A stretch of 45,290 nucleotides of DNA from Bacillus pumilus (GTDB lineage: Bacteria; Bacillota; Bacilli; Bacillales; Bacillaceae). Position numbers and translations under genes: made by a program. Below are positions 15,790 through 24,163 of the stretch, piece after piece (within the stretch, counting starts at the first letter, position 1; each line of letters begins with the position of its first letter). Under the pieces are notes generated by a model. The model searched no databases and was not told the origin of the DNA. It saw only the letters and a program-made list of their open reading frames with translations. The DNA is taken from the NCBI RefSeq assembly GCF_002744245.1, contig NZ_NKHG01000045.1:1-45290 (forward strand). The letters run 5' to 3'.

Positions 15790-15811
15790 TTGATAACTGA
15801 AGAAACAGGAG

Positions 15812-15836
15812 GGTCTAACTGATGTTAGACCTTTTT
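15812..15836 (+). terminator. ykuU terminator
   Basis: GGTCTAAC (15812-15819) and GTTAGACC (15824-15831) form a perfect 8-bp stem with a 4-nt loop, then five T. Confidence 0.92.
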
Positions 15837-15871
15837 GTTTCGACACATACAATGGATGGAGGCGCTTCATA

Positions 15872-16330
15872 ATGAAATTACGTCAACCAATGCCAGAACT
15901 AACTGGTGCAAAAGAATGGTTAAATGGAGAAATATCAAGAGAAGAACTGATCGGCGATAAGCCGACATTGATTCATTTCTGGTCAGTTAGCTGTCACCTT
16001 TGTAAAGAGGCGATGCCACAAGTTAATCAATTCCGTGATGAATACAAGGATCAATTAAATGTTGTAGCTGTGCATATGCCGCGCTCAGAGGATGATTTGG
16101 ATCTAGAAAAAATCAAAGAGGTTGCCAAAGAACATGAAATCACACAGCCAATCTTTGTGGACAGTGAGCATCAACTTACGGAAGCCTTTGAGAACGAATA
16201 CGTACCAGCATATTATGTGTTTGATAAAACAGGTGCTTTACGTCACTTCCAAGCTGGCGGGAGCGGTATGAAAATGCTTGAAAAACGAGTGAATCGAGTT
16301 CTTTCTGAGTCTGAAAAGACTGCAGAATAG
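15872..16330 (+). CDS. ykuV: Cytosolic thiol-disulfide oxidoreductase YkuV
   Basis: Thioredoxin/TlpA-like protein, 152 aa, with the redox pair Cys41-His-Leu-Cys44 in FWSVSCHLCKEAMP. The B. subtilis structure shows a thioredoxin fold and a reducing role. The cis-Pro region is YVPAYYVFDKTG. No signal peptide or lipobox is present, unlike extracytoplasmic ResA. ATG 15872 has GGAGGCG about 12 nt upstream. It probably has readthrough or a weak promoter in the short gap after the ykuU terminator. Confidence 0.93.
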   Translation: MKLRQPMPELTGAKEWLNGEISREELIGDKPTLIHFWSVSCHLCKEAMPQVNQFRDEYKDQLNVVAVHMPRSEDDLDLEKIKEVAKEHEITQPIFVDSEHQLTEAFENEYVPAYYVFDKTGALRHFQAGGSGMKMLEKRVNRVLSESEKTAE

Positions 16331-16335
16331 GTTTT

Positions 16336-16357
16336 CCCCCATGAATGGGGGTTTTTT
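16336..16357 (+). terminator. ykuV terminator
   Basis: CCCCCAT (16336-16342) and ATGGGGG (16345-16351) with a tight loop, then six T. Confidence 0.9.
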
Positions 16358-16811
16358 CATGTTCAAAATAGGAGACATATTGCACTGAATGGAATTTTAT
16401 TGTAGGTGTTATGCCTAAGAAAAGAGAAAATGAGGGATGTCATTAAAAAATGTTTCTGAAGCAAAAAGGTATTATGACCTATTTACATTTTTATTTTGAA
16501 ATGAAAATGTAAAAAAATTAACTTTTTACTCTTTAGAACGTTTTTGCACAAAAGAAATATCAGTTTGATAAATAACTATATAAATCAAGTAGTTTAAGCG
16601 TTTATTCAAATTTTTTACAATATTTTAAAGCTTGTTGAAAGCCTATAGTGGCAATGAAATGGGTGCCGATTTTTTTGCATTTGGCAAAATTTTAGTTGAA
16701 AATACCTATCTGTTAGCAAACTGTAAAATGATAAAAAAATAGTTGATAAAATTAGTTTTCTAATCTAATATTTACTATAGAATATTTTTTTTATGATGAG
16801 GGGGAAATCCA
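16358..16811. other. AT-rich rok upstream region
   Basis: No gene is seen in these ~450 bases. The region holds an imperfect 32-bp palindrome at 16482-16513 (arms TTTACATTTT / AAAATGTAAA plus an inner ATTT/AAAT), the inverted repeat TTTTGC/GCAAAA (16673-16689) and a candidate promoter. Several AACTA/TACTA pentamers, the core preferred by Rok, are scattered here, in line with known rok autorepression. Their number is not clearly above chance for such AT-rich DNA. Confidence 0.6.
16743..16771 (+). promoter_or_regulatory. Candidate rok promoter
   Basis: TTGATA (16743-16748), a 17-nt spacer and TAATAT (16766-16771), 40 nt upstream of the start. Confidence 0.45.
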
Positions 16812-17393
16812 TTGTTTAATGAGAGGGAAGCGTTACGTTTACGATTGGAACAATTAAACGAGGCAGAAGTGAAGGTCATTCGTGAATATCAAATTGAACG
16901 AGATGCGATTTATGCAAAATTAAGAGAATTAGACCGTCAAGGAACAGGTCTAGTGACAGATACAAAAAAAGAAGTGCGTACAGAGAGAAAGACGGATTCA
17001 TTGCCTGTTTTAGCTGAACTAGCTGCACAAGAAATGAGAAGCTACCAACAGCCGACGCAATCGCAATCAGCCACTACATCTTCTTTAGGAACAAGTCAGC
17101 TAAACGGTGCACCTGTAGGTATTCCTGAAGGATCTACAAGACGCAGAAGAGGCACAGCTCGACCTGGTTCAAAGGCAGCTAAGCTCCGTGAAGCAGCGAT
17201 CAAAACGTTAAAGCGTCATAATGCGGCGATTAAGAGCTCAGAGCTTCAAAAAGAGATTGAAAAAGAGAGCGGTCTTGAAATCCCCAATATGACAACGTTT
17301 ATGCAAAGCTTAATTAAAATGTATCCTGAAGTGAAGAAGCCTTATCGCGGACAGTATATTTTAGAAGGTGACATTCAAACAGAAGACGAATAA
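16812..17393 (+). CDS. rok: Nucleoid-associated repressor Rok
   Basis: AT-rich DNA-binding silencer that represses comK, competence and horizontally acquired genes in B. subtilis, and helps DnaA and ComK function. The N-terminal coiled-coil oligomerisation domain (~1-43, FNEREALRLRLEQLNEAEV... and YAKLRELDRQ) is followed by a ~60-residue polar, Gln/Ser-rich linker. The C-terminal winged helix (~110-190) holds RRRRGTARPGSKAAKLREAA, AAIKSSELQKEIEKESGLE and PYRGQYILEGD. The start is TTG 16812 after GAGGGGG. Length is 193 aa. The last ~100 residues look almost identical to B. subtilis. Confidence 0.95.
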   Translation: MFNEREALRLRLEQLNEAEVKVIREYQIERDAIYAKLRELDRQGTGLVTDTKKEVRTERKTDSLPVLAELAAQEMRSYQQPTQSQSATTSSLGTSQLNGAPVGIPEGSTRRRRGTARPGSKAAKLREAAIKTLKRHNAAIKSSELQKEIEKESGLEIPNMTTFMQSLIKMYPEVKKPYRGQYILEGDIQTEDE

Positions 17394-17400
17394 AAAAGAA

Positions 17401-17431
17401 ACTGCTAGGCATAAAAGCCAGCAGTTTTTTT
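17401..17431. terminator. Bidirectional terminator between rok and yknT
   Basis: ACTGCT (17401-17406) with AGCAGT (17420-17425), inner GGC/GCC pairs, then T-run. Confidence 0.85.
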
Positions 17432-17448
17432 ATTTACATAAGAGCAGA

Positions 17449-18366
17449 TCACTTTTTTTGATCAACTGTATAGACAATTCGTCGCTCCTTAGACATGTCA
17501 TCACGCTGCTTTTTAAATCCGTCGATTTTGACTGTCATGACATCGTCATTTCGCTGTACTGCATCGACTTGTGCCTGGAGTGTTTGTACTTGTTCGTTCA
17601 GTTTCTTCAAAATCGGTTCAATTTCATCTGTCGTTTGCAGGATGCGATCTTGTGAGAATGGCTGGGGATTTGTTTGAGCTGACTGGTCAATATCAGCAAA
17701 GTGAGATGCGATCCATTCCTCGCTTTCTGCTAACTGTTTTTGATAACTTGTGAGCGTTTCATAAAAAAGTGTTTCTTTTGCTTTTTCAATTTGCAGTAAT
17801 TTTTCTTGTGTTTCATAAAAACGCTGCTGAAGATTTCGAACGCCTTCCTGTAATAAATGTAGCTCTGCGTTTTTATCGCCTAGTGTTTGCTGCAACTTTT
17901 CAATCACAGCAGATAAGGTATTTCCTTTTTTCTCCTCTTTTGCAAGCCTTTTATCTTGATCCAATAACCGTTCTTTTAATTGTTGAGAGATTTCCTTATA
18001 TTTTACAACCTTCAAATGCAATCGCTGCTTTTCTTCTGTTTCTTTTCTTCTATCATAGGTTTCCTTTTGGAGCATTTCATGGAGAAGGACGATTTTATGT
18101 AATAATTCTGATTTGCTATAGGAAAGATCCTGTATTTTAGAGGCTGCATTGTCTTGATCAATGGTTATTTCATCCAATTTTTGTTTTAATTGAGTGAAAT
18201 TCTTTTTCATCTCATGATATTCTTGAGTTAACTTCTTATTTTTAGAATACGTATACGTGGACTGTAAATCTGAAATCATTTGTTGATATTTGGCAGTTTC
18301 AGCTTTTAAGTATAAATTTTCTTGAGATAGATCATGGAATAGGGGAGAAGCATGGCGCCTTTTCAT
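17449..18366 (-). CDS. yknT: Coiled-coil sporulation protein YknT
   Basis: A 305-aa protein, nearly all predicted coiled coil (long runs of E, K, Q and L with heptads from ~20 to 290), no membrane segment. Its B. subtilis namesake is transcribed by the mother-cell sigma factor SigE, and its function is unknown. The ATG at 18366 is preceded by AAGGAGG with 8-nt spacing. A longer frame starts at 18387, but there the ribosome binding site itself would be coding. On the minus strand a CATACGTT upstream (near 18407-18414) resembles a SigE -10, though no matching -35 is clear. It is divergent from mobA. Confidence 0.88.
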   Translation of the reverse strand: MKRRHASPLFHDLSQENLYLKAETAKYQQMISDLQSTYTYSKNKKLTQEYHEMKKNFTQLKQKLDEITIDQDNAASKIQDLSYSKSELLHKIVLLHEMLQKETYDRRKETEEKQRLHLKVVKYKEISQQLKERLLDQDKRLAKEEKKGNTLSAVIEKLQQTLGDKNAELHLLQEGVRNLQQRFYETQEKLLQIEKAKETLFYETLTSYQKQLAESEEWIASHFADIDQSAQTNPQPFSQDRILQTTDEIEPILKKLNEQVQTLQAQVDAVQRNDDVMTVKIDGFKKQRDDMSKERRIVYTVDQKK

Positions 18367-18450
18367 AGGTAGACCCTCCTTATTCATGTTACAAATAACG
18401 TATGCGAAATGAGTGTGGTTAGAACAACCATGTATAGGAGGATGAGATGG

Positions 18451-19032
18451 TTGAGCGTAATGAATGTCATTTTAGCTGGAGGAGCTTCCAGACGTTTTGG
18501 AGAGCCAAAGGCAAGTCATTTGTATCAGGGGAAACCACTATATGAGCATGTCAAAAAGCAGCTTTTGGATGGGCAAATCATCATCATTAGTCATCCAGAG
18601 CTTGTGCCTTTTTTCAAAGCAAGAGGTGAACAAGATGTCTGGTTAGATGATGAAGAAGTCCGAGGGTGCGGGCCGCTTGCCGGCATGTATACTGCTATGA
18701 AAAAAAAAGAAGCGGACTGGTATTTGGTGACTGCATGTGACATGCCGTTCATTCGAAAAGAGACAGCGCAGACATTATCGTCCTATTGTAAGGAGCATGT
18801 AGATGTCGTTGTCCCGTTTGTGCAGGGAAGATTACAGCCTTTGTTTGCCCTCTATCACCGCCGCTGTTTTCCGATTATTCATGCGTGTTTAAATGAGAAT
18901 CAACTAGCAATCAAAGAACTTCTTCAAAAGCTGAACGTGCACGTTGTGCCAGAAGACGAATTGGCCGTGACATCAAAGGAATTTCACAATATCAATAAAA
19001 GAAGCGATTTACGTGAAAACGGTATGATATGA
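18451..19032 (+). CDS. mobA: Molybdopterin guanylyltransferase MobA
   Basis: Attaches GMP to molybdopterin to form the Mo-bis-MGD cofactor used by nitrate reductase and formate dehydrogenases. The nucleotide loop [13 protein letters not shown] is near the N-terminus, followed by [12 protein letters not shown] and TACDMPF. The start is chosen as TTG 18451, 9 nt after AGGAGG (18436-18441). ATG 18460 is also in frame but sits 18 nt from the site. The product is 193 aa. First gene of a six-gene cofactor operon; moaA, moaB and moaC are not here. Confidence 0.9.
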   Translation: MSVMNVILAGGASRRFGEPKASHLYQGKPLYEHVKKQLLDGQIIIISHPELVPFFKARGEQDVWLDDEEVRGCGPLAGMYTAMKKKEADWYLVTACDMPFIRKETAQTLSSYCKEHVDVVVPFVQGRLQPLFALYHRRCFPIIHACLNENQLAIKELLQKLNVHVVPEDELAVTSKEFHNINKRSDLRENGMI

Positions 19033-19061
19033 TACATAAAAACGATGAGGAGAGAACAACA

Positions 19062-20078
19062 TTGAAGGAGCGATATTCAAGACAAATCTTGTTCCCTCCG
19101 GTAGGGGAAAAAGGCCAGCATGCTTTGGCTGAAAGTCATGTCCTGATTGTTGGAGCGGGTGCACTGGGAACGGCCTCAGCTGAAGGGCTCGCCAGGTCTG
19201 GAGTCGGCACTTTGACGATTGTGGATCGTGATTATGTGGAGTACTCAAATTTACAGCGGCAGCAGCTGTATACGGAACATGATGCAAAGACGCATGTACC
19301 AAAAGCGGTTGCGGCTAAAAAACGTCTCCAAGAGATCAATCATGAAGTGACCATACACGCTTTCATTGAAGATGCAGATGCTGGACTATTAAGACCTTTA
19401 TTTCACAAAGCGGATATCGTCATTGATGCGACAGATAATTTCGAGACGAGAATGGTGATGAATGATTTATCCATAGAAACAAATACTCCTTGGATATATG
19501 GAGCCTGTGTGAGCAGTCAGGGGATGTATATGACCATTTTGCCAAATAAAACACCATGTTTATCATGTGTATTCACGGCAATGCCTGTTGGTGGTCTGAC
19601 GTGTGATACAGCGGGTATTATTTCACCTGCAGTTCAAATGGTCTCTGCGTATCAGCAAACAGAGGCACTAAAATATTTAACAGGTCATGAGGAGCAAATA
19701 GAGCGGAAGTTTGTCACCTTCGATGTCTGGCAGTCAACATCCTTTAAAATGGATTTATCTCGTACTAAGCAGCAGGACTGTCCATCTTGCGGTATGAAAA
19801 GAACCTATCCATATTTACGTGATCAGCGTAAAAAAACGACCGTCCTCTGCGGGCGAGACACCGTACATATCGTGTCAAACGATTTAGCGAACCTTTCATT
19901 TCAGCATTTGAAAGAGCGGCTGTCATCTATTTGTGAGGTGGAAGCGAACGATTTTTTAATCCATGTACGCTATGAAACTTACCGGATTGTCTGCTTCAAA
20001 GGTGGACGTGCACTAATCCATGGGACAAATGATGAAAAAGTAGCAAATTCATTACTAGCAAGACTGCTAGGTATATAG
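19062..20078 (+). CDS. moeB: Molybdopterin-synthase adenylyltransferase MoeB
   Basis: E1-like enzyme that adenylates the C-terminal glycine of MoaD so it can be thiocarboxylated. ATP site [19 protein letters not shown], then [16 protein letters not shown]. Two CxxC zinc motifs are present (CLSC ~166 and CPSC ~244), and ATDNFETR lies between. The C-terminal tail (~260-338) is a short degenerate extension. TTG 19062 gives the family start MKERYSRQ and follows GAGGAGAG; upstream starts in the same frame lie within mobA sequence or lack a site. Confidence 0.91.
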   Translation: MKERYSRQILFPPVGEKGQHALAESHVLIVGAGALGTASAEGLARSGVGTLTIVDRDYVEYSNLQRQQLYTEHDAKTHVPKAVAAKKRLQEINHEVTIHAFIEDADAGLLRPLFHKADIVIDATDNFETRMVMNDLSIETNTPWIYGACVSSQGMYMTILPNKTPCLSCVFTAMPVGGLTCDTAGIISPAVQMVSAYQQTEALKYLTGHEEQIERKFVTFDVWQSTSFKMDLSRTKQQDCPSCGMKRTYPYLRDQRKKTTVLCGRDTVHIVSNDLANLSFQHLKERLSSICEVEANDFLIHVRYETYRIVCFKGGRALIHGTNDEKVANSLLARLLGI

Positions 20079-20090
20079 GAGTGAGATGTG

Positions 20091-21365
20091 ATGGAAAGAC
20101 GGCAGCCAATTCCAGTAGAAGAGGCAATCAAGAAAGTTCACCAATTTCAAAGATATGGAGAAGTAGAATGGATTCCTTTAAAGGATAGCCTTGAGAGGTT
20201 TATTGCAGAGGATATTTTGGCAGACCATGATGTTCCTGCCTTTGATCGTTCTCCGTATGATGGCTTTGCACTTCGGGCAGAAGATACAAAAGAAGCATCA
20301 AGCGAGCATCCGATTGAATTTGAGGTCATTGATCATATTGGTGCAGGCATGGTCTCAACAAAAACCATCGGCCCCTTTCAAGCCATTCGTATCATGACAG
20401 GAGCAAAGATTCCGGATGGAGCGAATGTCGTCATCATGATCGAATTGACTAAAACCTTTGAAAAAGACGGTCAATCATTGATGTCACTTAAAAGACCTCT
20501 GCAAAAGGGCGATAATATTTCTCGTCAAGGAGAAGAGACACTCAAAGGGAAAGTGATGGTCAAAAAAGGAACAAAAGTGACTCCAGGCGTCATTGCCTTA
20601 TTAGCGACGTTCGGATATGCGGTTGTGCCAGTTGTCAAAAAGCCGGTCATCGGCATCATTTCAACAGGCACAGAGCTTCTCCAAGTAAGTGATGCAATGG
20701 CGGACGGTAAAATTAGAAACAGCAATCTCAGTATGGTCTACGCACAGATTCTGGCTACTGGAGGAGAGCCGCTTGATTTAGGCGGTGTATCTGATGATTT
20801 CGATCAAAGCTATGATGCAGTAAAAGCAGCCTTGAGCAAGGTAGACATGCTTATCACAACTGGCGGTGTGTCGGTCGGGGATTTTGACTTTCTGCCTGCC
20901 ATTTATAAAAAGCTTGGTGCAGAGGTTTTGTTTAATAAAGTCGCCATGAGACCAGGAAGTGTGACAACCGTTGCTGCGCTGCCAAATGGTCAATTGCTGT
21001 TTGGGCTGTCAGGAAATCCAGCTGCCTGTTTTGTTGGCTTTGAATTATTTGTGAAACCTATCGTCTATCGATGGTGCTTAAAAGAAAATCCATATCCTGC
21101 TTTTGCCGAGGCGAAGCTGACACATGATTTTCCAAAAGCCAATCCATTCACTCGTTTTGTTAGGGCATCACTTCAGTTCACTGGCAGTCAGCTGAGTGCG
21201 ACGCCAACAGGTCTAGATAAATCAAGTGCGGTAACATCGATTGCTGATGCTAATTGTTTCATCGTTTTACCTGGGGGAACAAGAGGGTTTCAAGCGGGTG
21301 ATCAAGTCCATGTCCTGCTGTTTCAGCACGAAGGCGGTGGCTCTAAATGCTGGATGATAAATTAA
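20091..21365 (+). CDS. moeA: Molybdopterin molybdenumtransferase MoeA
   Basis: Inserts molybdate into adenylated molybdopterin. The 424-aa protein has the usual four domains: an N-terminal lasso (PVEEAIKKV), PAFDRSPYDGFALRAED, the MoCF-binding domain (IGIISTGTELL, TTGGVSVGDFDFLP, LFGLSGNPAACFVGFELF) and a C-terminal beta-barrel (~340-420). ATG 20091 is 9 nt after AGGAG (20077-20081), which overlaps the moeB stop. An in-frame GTG one codon earlier is possible. Confidence 0.94.
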   Translation: MERRQPIPVEEAIKKVHQFQRYGEVEWIPLKDSLERFIAEDILADHDVPAFDRSPYDGFALRAEDTKEASSEHPIEFEVIDHIGAGMVSTKTIGPFQAIRIMTGAKIPDGANVVIMIELTKTFEKDGQSLMSLKRPLQKGDNISRQGEETLKGKVMVKKGTKVTPGVIALLATFGYAVVPVVKKPVIGIISTGTELLQVSDAMADGKIRNSNLSMVYAQILATGGEPLDLGGVSDDFDQSYDAVKAALSKVDMLITTGGVSVGDFDFLPAIYKKLGAEVLFNKVAMRPGSVTTVAALPNGQLLFGLSGNPAACFVGFELFVKPIVYRWCLKENPYPAFAEAKLTHDFPKANPFTRFVRASLQFTGSQLSATPTGLDKSSAVTSIADANCFIVLPGGTRGFQAGDQVHVLLFQHEGGGSKCWMIN

Positions 21366-21874
21366 ACTTTTTACAAGTGGTCGGCTATCAAAACAGCGGC
21401 AAGACCACGTTGATAGAAAAATTATGTCAGCTAGCTAATCACGAGGAGCTTAAGCTAGGCTGTTTTAAGCATCATGGGCATGGCGGGAAACCGGATAGAC
21501 TTTTCAAAGAAAAAGATACCGATCGCTATGTTCACGCAGGTGCGTATGCGGCTGGCGTAGAGGGAGAAGGCGAGTTCCATTTTTCGATGCAGTACATGAC
21601 GTTAGAGCAATTGCTCAAATTGTGTCAACATCTTCCGTTAGATGCCATCCTCATCGAGGGATATAAACAGGCGCCTTATCGCAAAATCATTTGCGTAAAG
21701 AATGAGCAGGAGCTCATCGACCTTTCAACACTTTCTCATATACAAGCAGCGGTTTATTTTTCTAATGAGTTTCAACTAACCAAGAAGTACCCGTTTCCTG
21801 TATTTTCAGCGTCTGATAAGCGTGGGACTACATTTGCTTTTAACTTATTGAAGGGAGGAACCTCACATGAATGA
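21347..21874 (+). CDS. mobB: Molybdopterin-guanine dinucleotide adaptor MobB
   Basis: GTP-binding helper of MobA, 175 aa. Walker A is GYQNSGKTTL (~residues 13-22); KHHGHGG and ILIEGYKQAPYRKI are family motifs. ATG 21347 lies inside the end of moeA (19-nt overlap), so translation is probably coupled. Confidence 0.92.
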   Translation: MLDDKLNFLQVVGYQNSGKTTLIEKLCQLANHEELKLGCFKHHGHGGKPDRLFKEKDTDRYVHAGAYAAGVEGEGEFHFSMQYMTLEQLLKLCQHLPLDAILIEGYKQAPYRKIICVKNEQELIDLSTLSHIQAAVYFSNEFQLTKKYPFPVFSASDKRGTTFAFNLLKGGTSHE

Positions 21875-22358
21875 ACTTTTTAAAATAACAGCAGAGCCGA
21901 TTCATGTGAATGAATTGATTCAGCATGTGACAGGACGAAAAGCAGGGGCTATTACGACTTTTATCGGGACGGTAAGAGAGTGGACAAATGGAAAAAAAAC
22001 ATTGCGTTTAACCTATGAAGCATACATCCCAATGGCCGAAAGCATGCTAAGTCAAATTGGACAAGAAATAAAGAAGCGGTGGCCTGATACTGAAGTCGCC
22101 ATTATGCATCGTATTGGAACACTCGAGATATCTGACATTGCTGTCGCGATAGCCGTGTCGTCTCCTCATAGGAAAGCAGCTTATGAAGCAAATGAATATG
22201 CCATTGAACGAATCAAAGAAATTGTTCCCATTTGGAAAAAGGAGTACTGGGAAGATGGAGAGGCATGGATCGGTGATCAGCTTGAAACGGTTTCTTATCC
22301 TGAAGGAAAGCCGAGTGCTCTTCAACTTAACAAGAAAGAAGGTGATCGGCATGATTAG
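21867..22358 (+). CDS. moaE: Molybdopterin synthase catalytic subunit MoaE
   Basis: Large subunit of molybdopterin synthase, which adds two sulfurs to cyclic pyranopterin monophosphate. The 163-aa protein shows [47 protein letters not shown] and the catalytic lysine region [24 protein letters not shown] precedes ATG 21867. It overlaps mobB by 8 nt and moaD by 8 nt. Confidence 0.94.
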   Translation: MNELFKITAEPIHVNELIQHVTGRKAGAITTFIGTVREWTNGKKTLRLTYEAYIPMAESMLSQIGQEIKKRWPDTEVAIMHRIGTLEISDIAVAIAVSSPHRKAAYEANEYAIERIKEIVPIWKKEYWEDGEAWIGDQLETVSYPEGKPSALQLNKKEGDRHD

Positions 22359-22584
22359 CGTATTATTGTTCGCCGGCCTTGCTGAGAAGGCCGGTAAACA
22401 ACAAATCATCATTCAAAAAGATCAAACAACGGTTGATGAGATTAAAATAGAATTACAGGAGGTATATGGTGTTGAAGCTGCACAAAACGTGATGGTTGCA
22501 GTCAACGAAATATATACGAGGGGAAATGCTGAAGTGCGTAGCGGGGACACTGTTGCACTCATTCCTCCTGTAAGTGGTGGATAA
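22351..22584 (+). CDS. moaD: Molybdopterin synthase sulfur carrier MoaD
   Basis: Ubiquitin-fold sulfur carrier, 77 aa, ending in the required Gly-Gly (PPVSGG). It is activated by MoeB and docks into MoaE. ATG 22351 ([15 protein letters not shown]) follows AAAGAAGGTGA and overlaps moaE. A longer frame beginning at 22183 is only the reading frame continuing inside moaE. Confidence 0.93.
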   Translation: MISVLLFAGLAEKAGKQQIIIQKDQTTVDEIKIELQEVYGVEAAQNVMVAVNEIYTRGNAEVRSGDTVALIPPVSGG

Positions 22585-22599
22585 TAGATATTAGAGGAT

Positions 22600-22633
22600 T
22601 TGGTTATGGCCATTGGCTTTAACCAATTTTTTT
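22600..22633 (+). terminator. Molybdenum-cofactor operon terminator
   Basis: TTGGTT (22600-22605) with AACCAA (22621-22626), inner GGCC/GGC pairs, then a T-run to 22633. The T-run exists only for the plus strand. Confidence 0.85.
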
Positions 22634-23009
22634 ATGTGTGAAAAGCTTGTAGAGGTACTTGGGTGTGATCTTCGTAAATAAAACATCCCCTTCGTGCTTT
22701 TGAAATGTGGGGGTCGAGCTGTTGAATAAGATCATACAATTCGCTGATTCGTCTCACATTGAAATCTGTTCTAGCTTGAAGCTGTTCTTTTAATTCTTTT
22801 GTGCTCACAATGCTTCCCTTTTTCTCTTTAATAATATCTACACATCTTGCAGCGTAGTATATTTTGTCATTAGAGGGTCTGCTTTCTTTCATATCAAGTA
22901 ATTTGAGCTCATGATAAATCCGTTCCCTTTCCTTTCTAAAGTATTGCCATGTTTCTTGTTCCTTTTCATAAAGTAAAATCAATTGCATTTTCAATTTTTC
23001 TCTTAACAT
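22632..23009 (-). CDS. Rok-like DNA-binding protein lacking the long linker
   Basis: This 125-aa protein has the two ends of Rok joined directly. Residues ~4-39 (EKLKMQLILLYEKEQ, then FRKERERIYHELKLLD) parallel the Rok coiled coil (YQIERDAIYAKLRELD). Residues ~52-112 (AARCVDIIKEKKGSIVSTKE, LDPHISKARRGCFIYED) parallel the Rok winged helix (AAIKTLKRHNAAIKSSELQ, YPEVKKPYRGQYILEGD). Rok's ~60-residue linker is reduced to about 12 residues (MKESRPSNDKIY). The similarity was read by eye and no alignment was run. The ATG at 23009 has only a weak site (AAGTGA). It lies 5 kb from rok, in the place where B. subtilis has the ABC transporter genes yknUV, and is divergent from yknWXYZ. It may silence AT-rich DNA or modify Rok by mixed oligomers; that is inference. 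Confidence 0.75.
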   Translation of the reverse strand: MLREKLKMQLILLYEKEQETWQYFRKERERIYHELKLLDMKESRPSNDKIYYAARCVDIIKEKKGSIVSTKELKEQLQARTDFNVRRISELYDLIQQLDPHISKARRGCFIYEDHTQVPLQAFHT

Positions 23010-23527
23010 TCACTTGATCCATTTCCACTATCATTTAACCTACCTCTATTTTACATTATATGAAAAAATAACTTTTGATCAAGTAAAATCCTTTTATTTT
23101 TATTTTTTTAATATGAAAGTATTGGTAATAAAGGCTTATTTGTTCTGTGGAAGAAACCGATGGTAGTCCTATAAAGCCGGGAATTGTCGAAATTACTAGG
23201 CTTATTTTAACAAAAAAATGTTGTGTCTAACTGAGACCATCTGAATCCACAGGAAAAGGATATTTATTCCGAAAGGCATGTTGTTTACTTAATAAATTGT
23301 TTTTAGTTAAGTAAAATCAATATTCTTTAATATGAATATTGTCTAATCATGGTGTCCTTTGGAGGAGGTGGTTCATGAAAATAGAATAATAGATACAATC
23401 CTCCTTCAATGAAAATAAGAAATTCAAATGTTCTATCACTTATTGGCAATCTTTTGATAAAATAGAAAGAACAAGAGCCTGAACAGCCGCTTACATATCC
23501 TATCAGACATAGAGGGGATGACAATTG
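23010..23527. other. AT-rich divergent region between the rok-like gene and yknW
   Basis: Contains a minus-strand promoter for the rok-like gene, a Spo0A-like core TTGTCGAAA (23184-23192), an 8-bp dyad CAATATTC/GAATATTG (23318-23325 and 23334-23341), and a strong ribosome-binding sequence GGAGGAGG (23361-23368) followed by a four-codon frame ATG AAA ATA GAA TAA (23374-23388). TCCTCC (23399-23404) could pair with that site. I found no SigW-type promoter and no longer gene. Confidence 0.55.
23055..23082 (-). promoter_or_regulatory. Promoter of the rok-like gene
   Basis: On the minus strand, TTGATC (23082-23077), a 16-nt spacer and TATAAT (23060-23055), ending 45 nt before the ATG. Confidence 0.6.
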
Positions 23528-24154
23528 ATGAAAGAAAATATTCAAAAGCCCACGATCATAGGAGTAAGCATAAGACCGGCCGAGCATCTGAAAAGAGTGT
23601 GGGAAAACCCGGTTGTTTGGTGGCCTTTATGCTGTGTGCTTGTTTTAACAGTCATCGTCACTTATTTATCTGGACTGGTGAATGCAGAAATGTGGACAGA
23701 ATTAAGCTTGCCATTACCAGGTGTTTATGTGGTGACATTAATGGGTCTTATACTGGGGATTGTCATCAATGCTGCCATATATAAGCTCATCGTATTTTTA
23801 GCAAAAGGTGATGCATCGTTTCAGCAACTGTTTTCAGCCGTTTTGTTTATTTCACCAATCACGATCATTGGTACAATTATTTCTCATTTGGCAGTGATCT
23901 TTTTTCATGTTCCAAAAGAAATAACTGTCACATCATTAAACGCACTTATTCGACTCCCCGATCAATGGCATGCCGTGTTAGCCAATTTTGATCTATTTGT
24001 GATTTGGAGTCTCATTTTAACAGGCTTTTTATTCATCCAAGTCGGTCGTATATCGCCGAGAACAGCTTGGATCATTGTAGGAGTCTTTTATATACTTTCT
24101 TTAATCTTTCAATATATAGGAACCACAATCAACATGTCAGTAAGCTGGGGGTAA
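23528..24154 (+). CDS. yknW: Yip1-type membrane protein YknW
   Basis: A 208-aa membrane protein with about five hydrophobic helices ([97 protein letters not shown]). It belongs to the Yip1 family. In B. subtilis it is needed to assemble the YknXYZ transporter, which protects cells from the sporulation-delaying toxin SDP. ATG 23528 follows AGAGGGG (23511-23517); a TTG one codon earlier is less likely. It is the first gene of yknWXYZ. Confidence 0.9.
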   Translation: MKENIQKPTIIGVSIRPAEHLKRVWENPVVWWPLCCVLVLTVIVTYLSGLVNAEMWTELSLPLPGVYVVTLMGLILGIVINAAIYKLIVFLAKGDASFQQLFSAVLFISPITIIGTIISHLAVIFFHVPKEITVTSLNALIRLPDQWHAVLANFDLFVIWSLILTGFLFIQVGRISPRTAWIIVGVFYILSLIFQYIGTTINMSVSWG

Positions 24155-24163
24155 AATGTATTT

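Noticed and set aside
16560..16780. Cluster of AACTA/TACTA pentamers as a Rok nucleation site
   Set aside because: By a rough base-composition estimate about four are expected by chance in this AT-rich stretch, and I saw about six. Not enough to claim enrichment.
23327..23587. 86-aa minus-strand frame upstream of yknW, Cys/Ser/Phe-rich
   Set aside because: No ribosome binding site. Part of it is the complement of the yknW start, and the Pro run is only the complement of GGAGGAGG. No family recognised.
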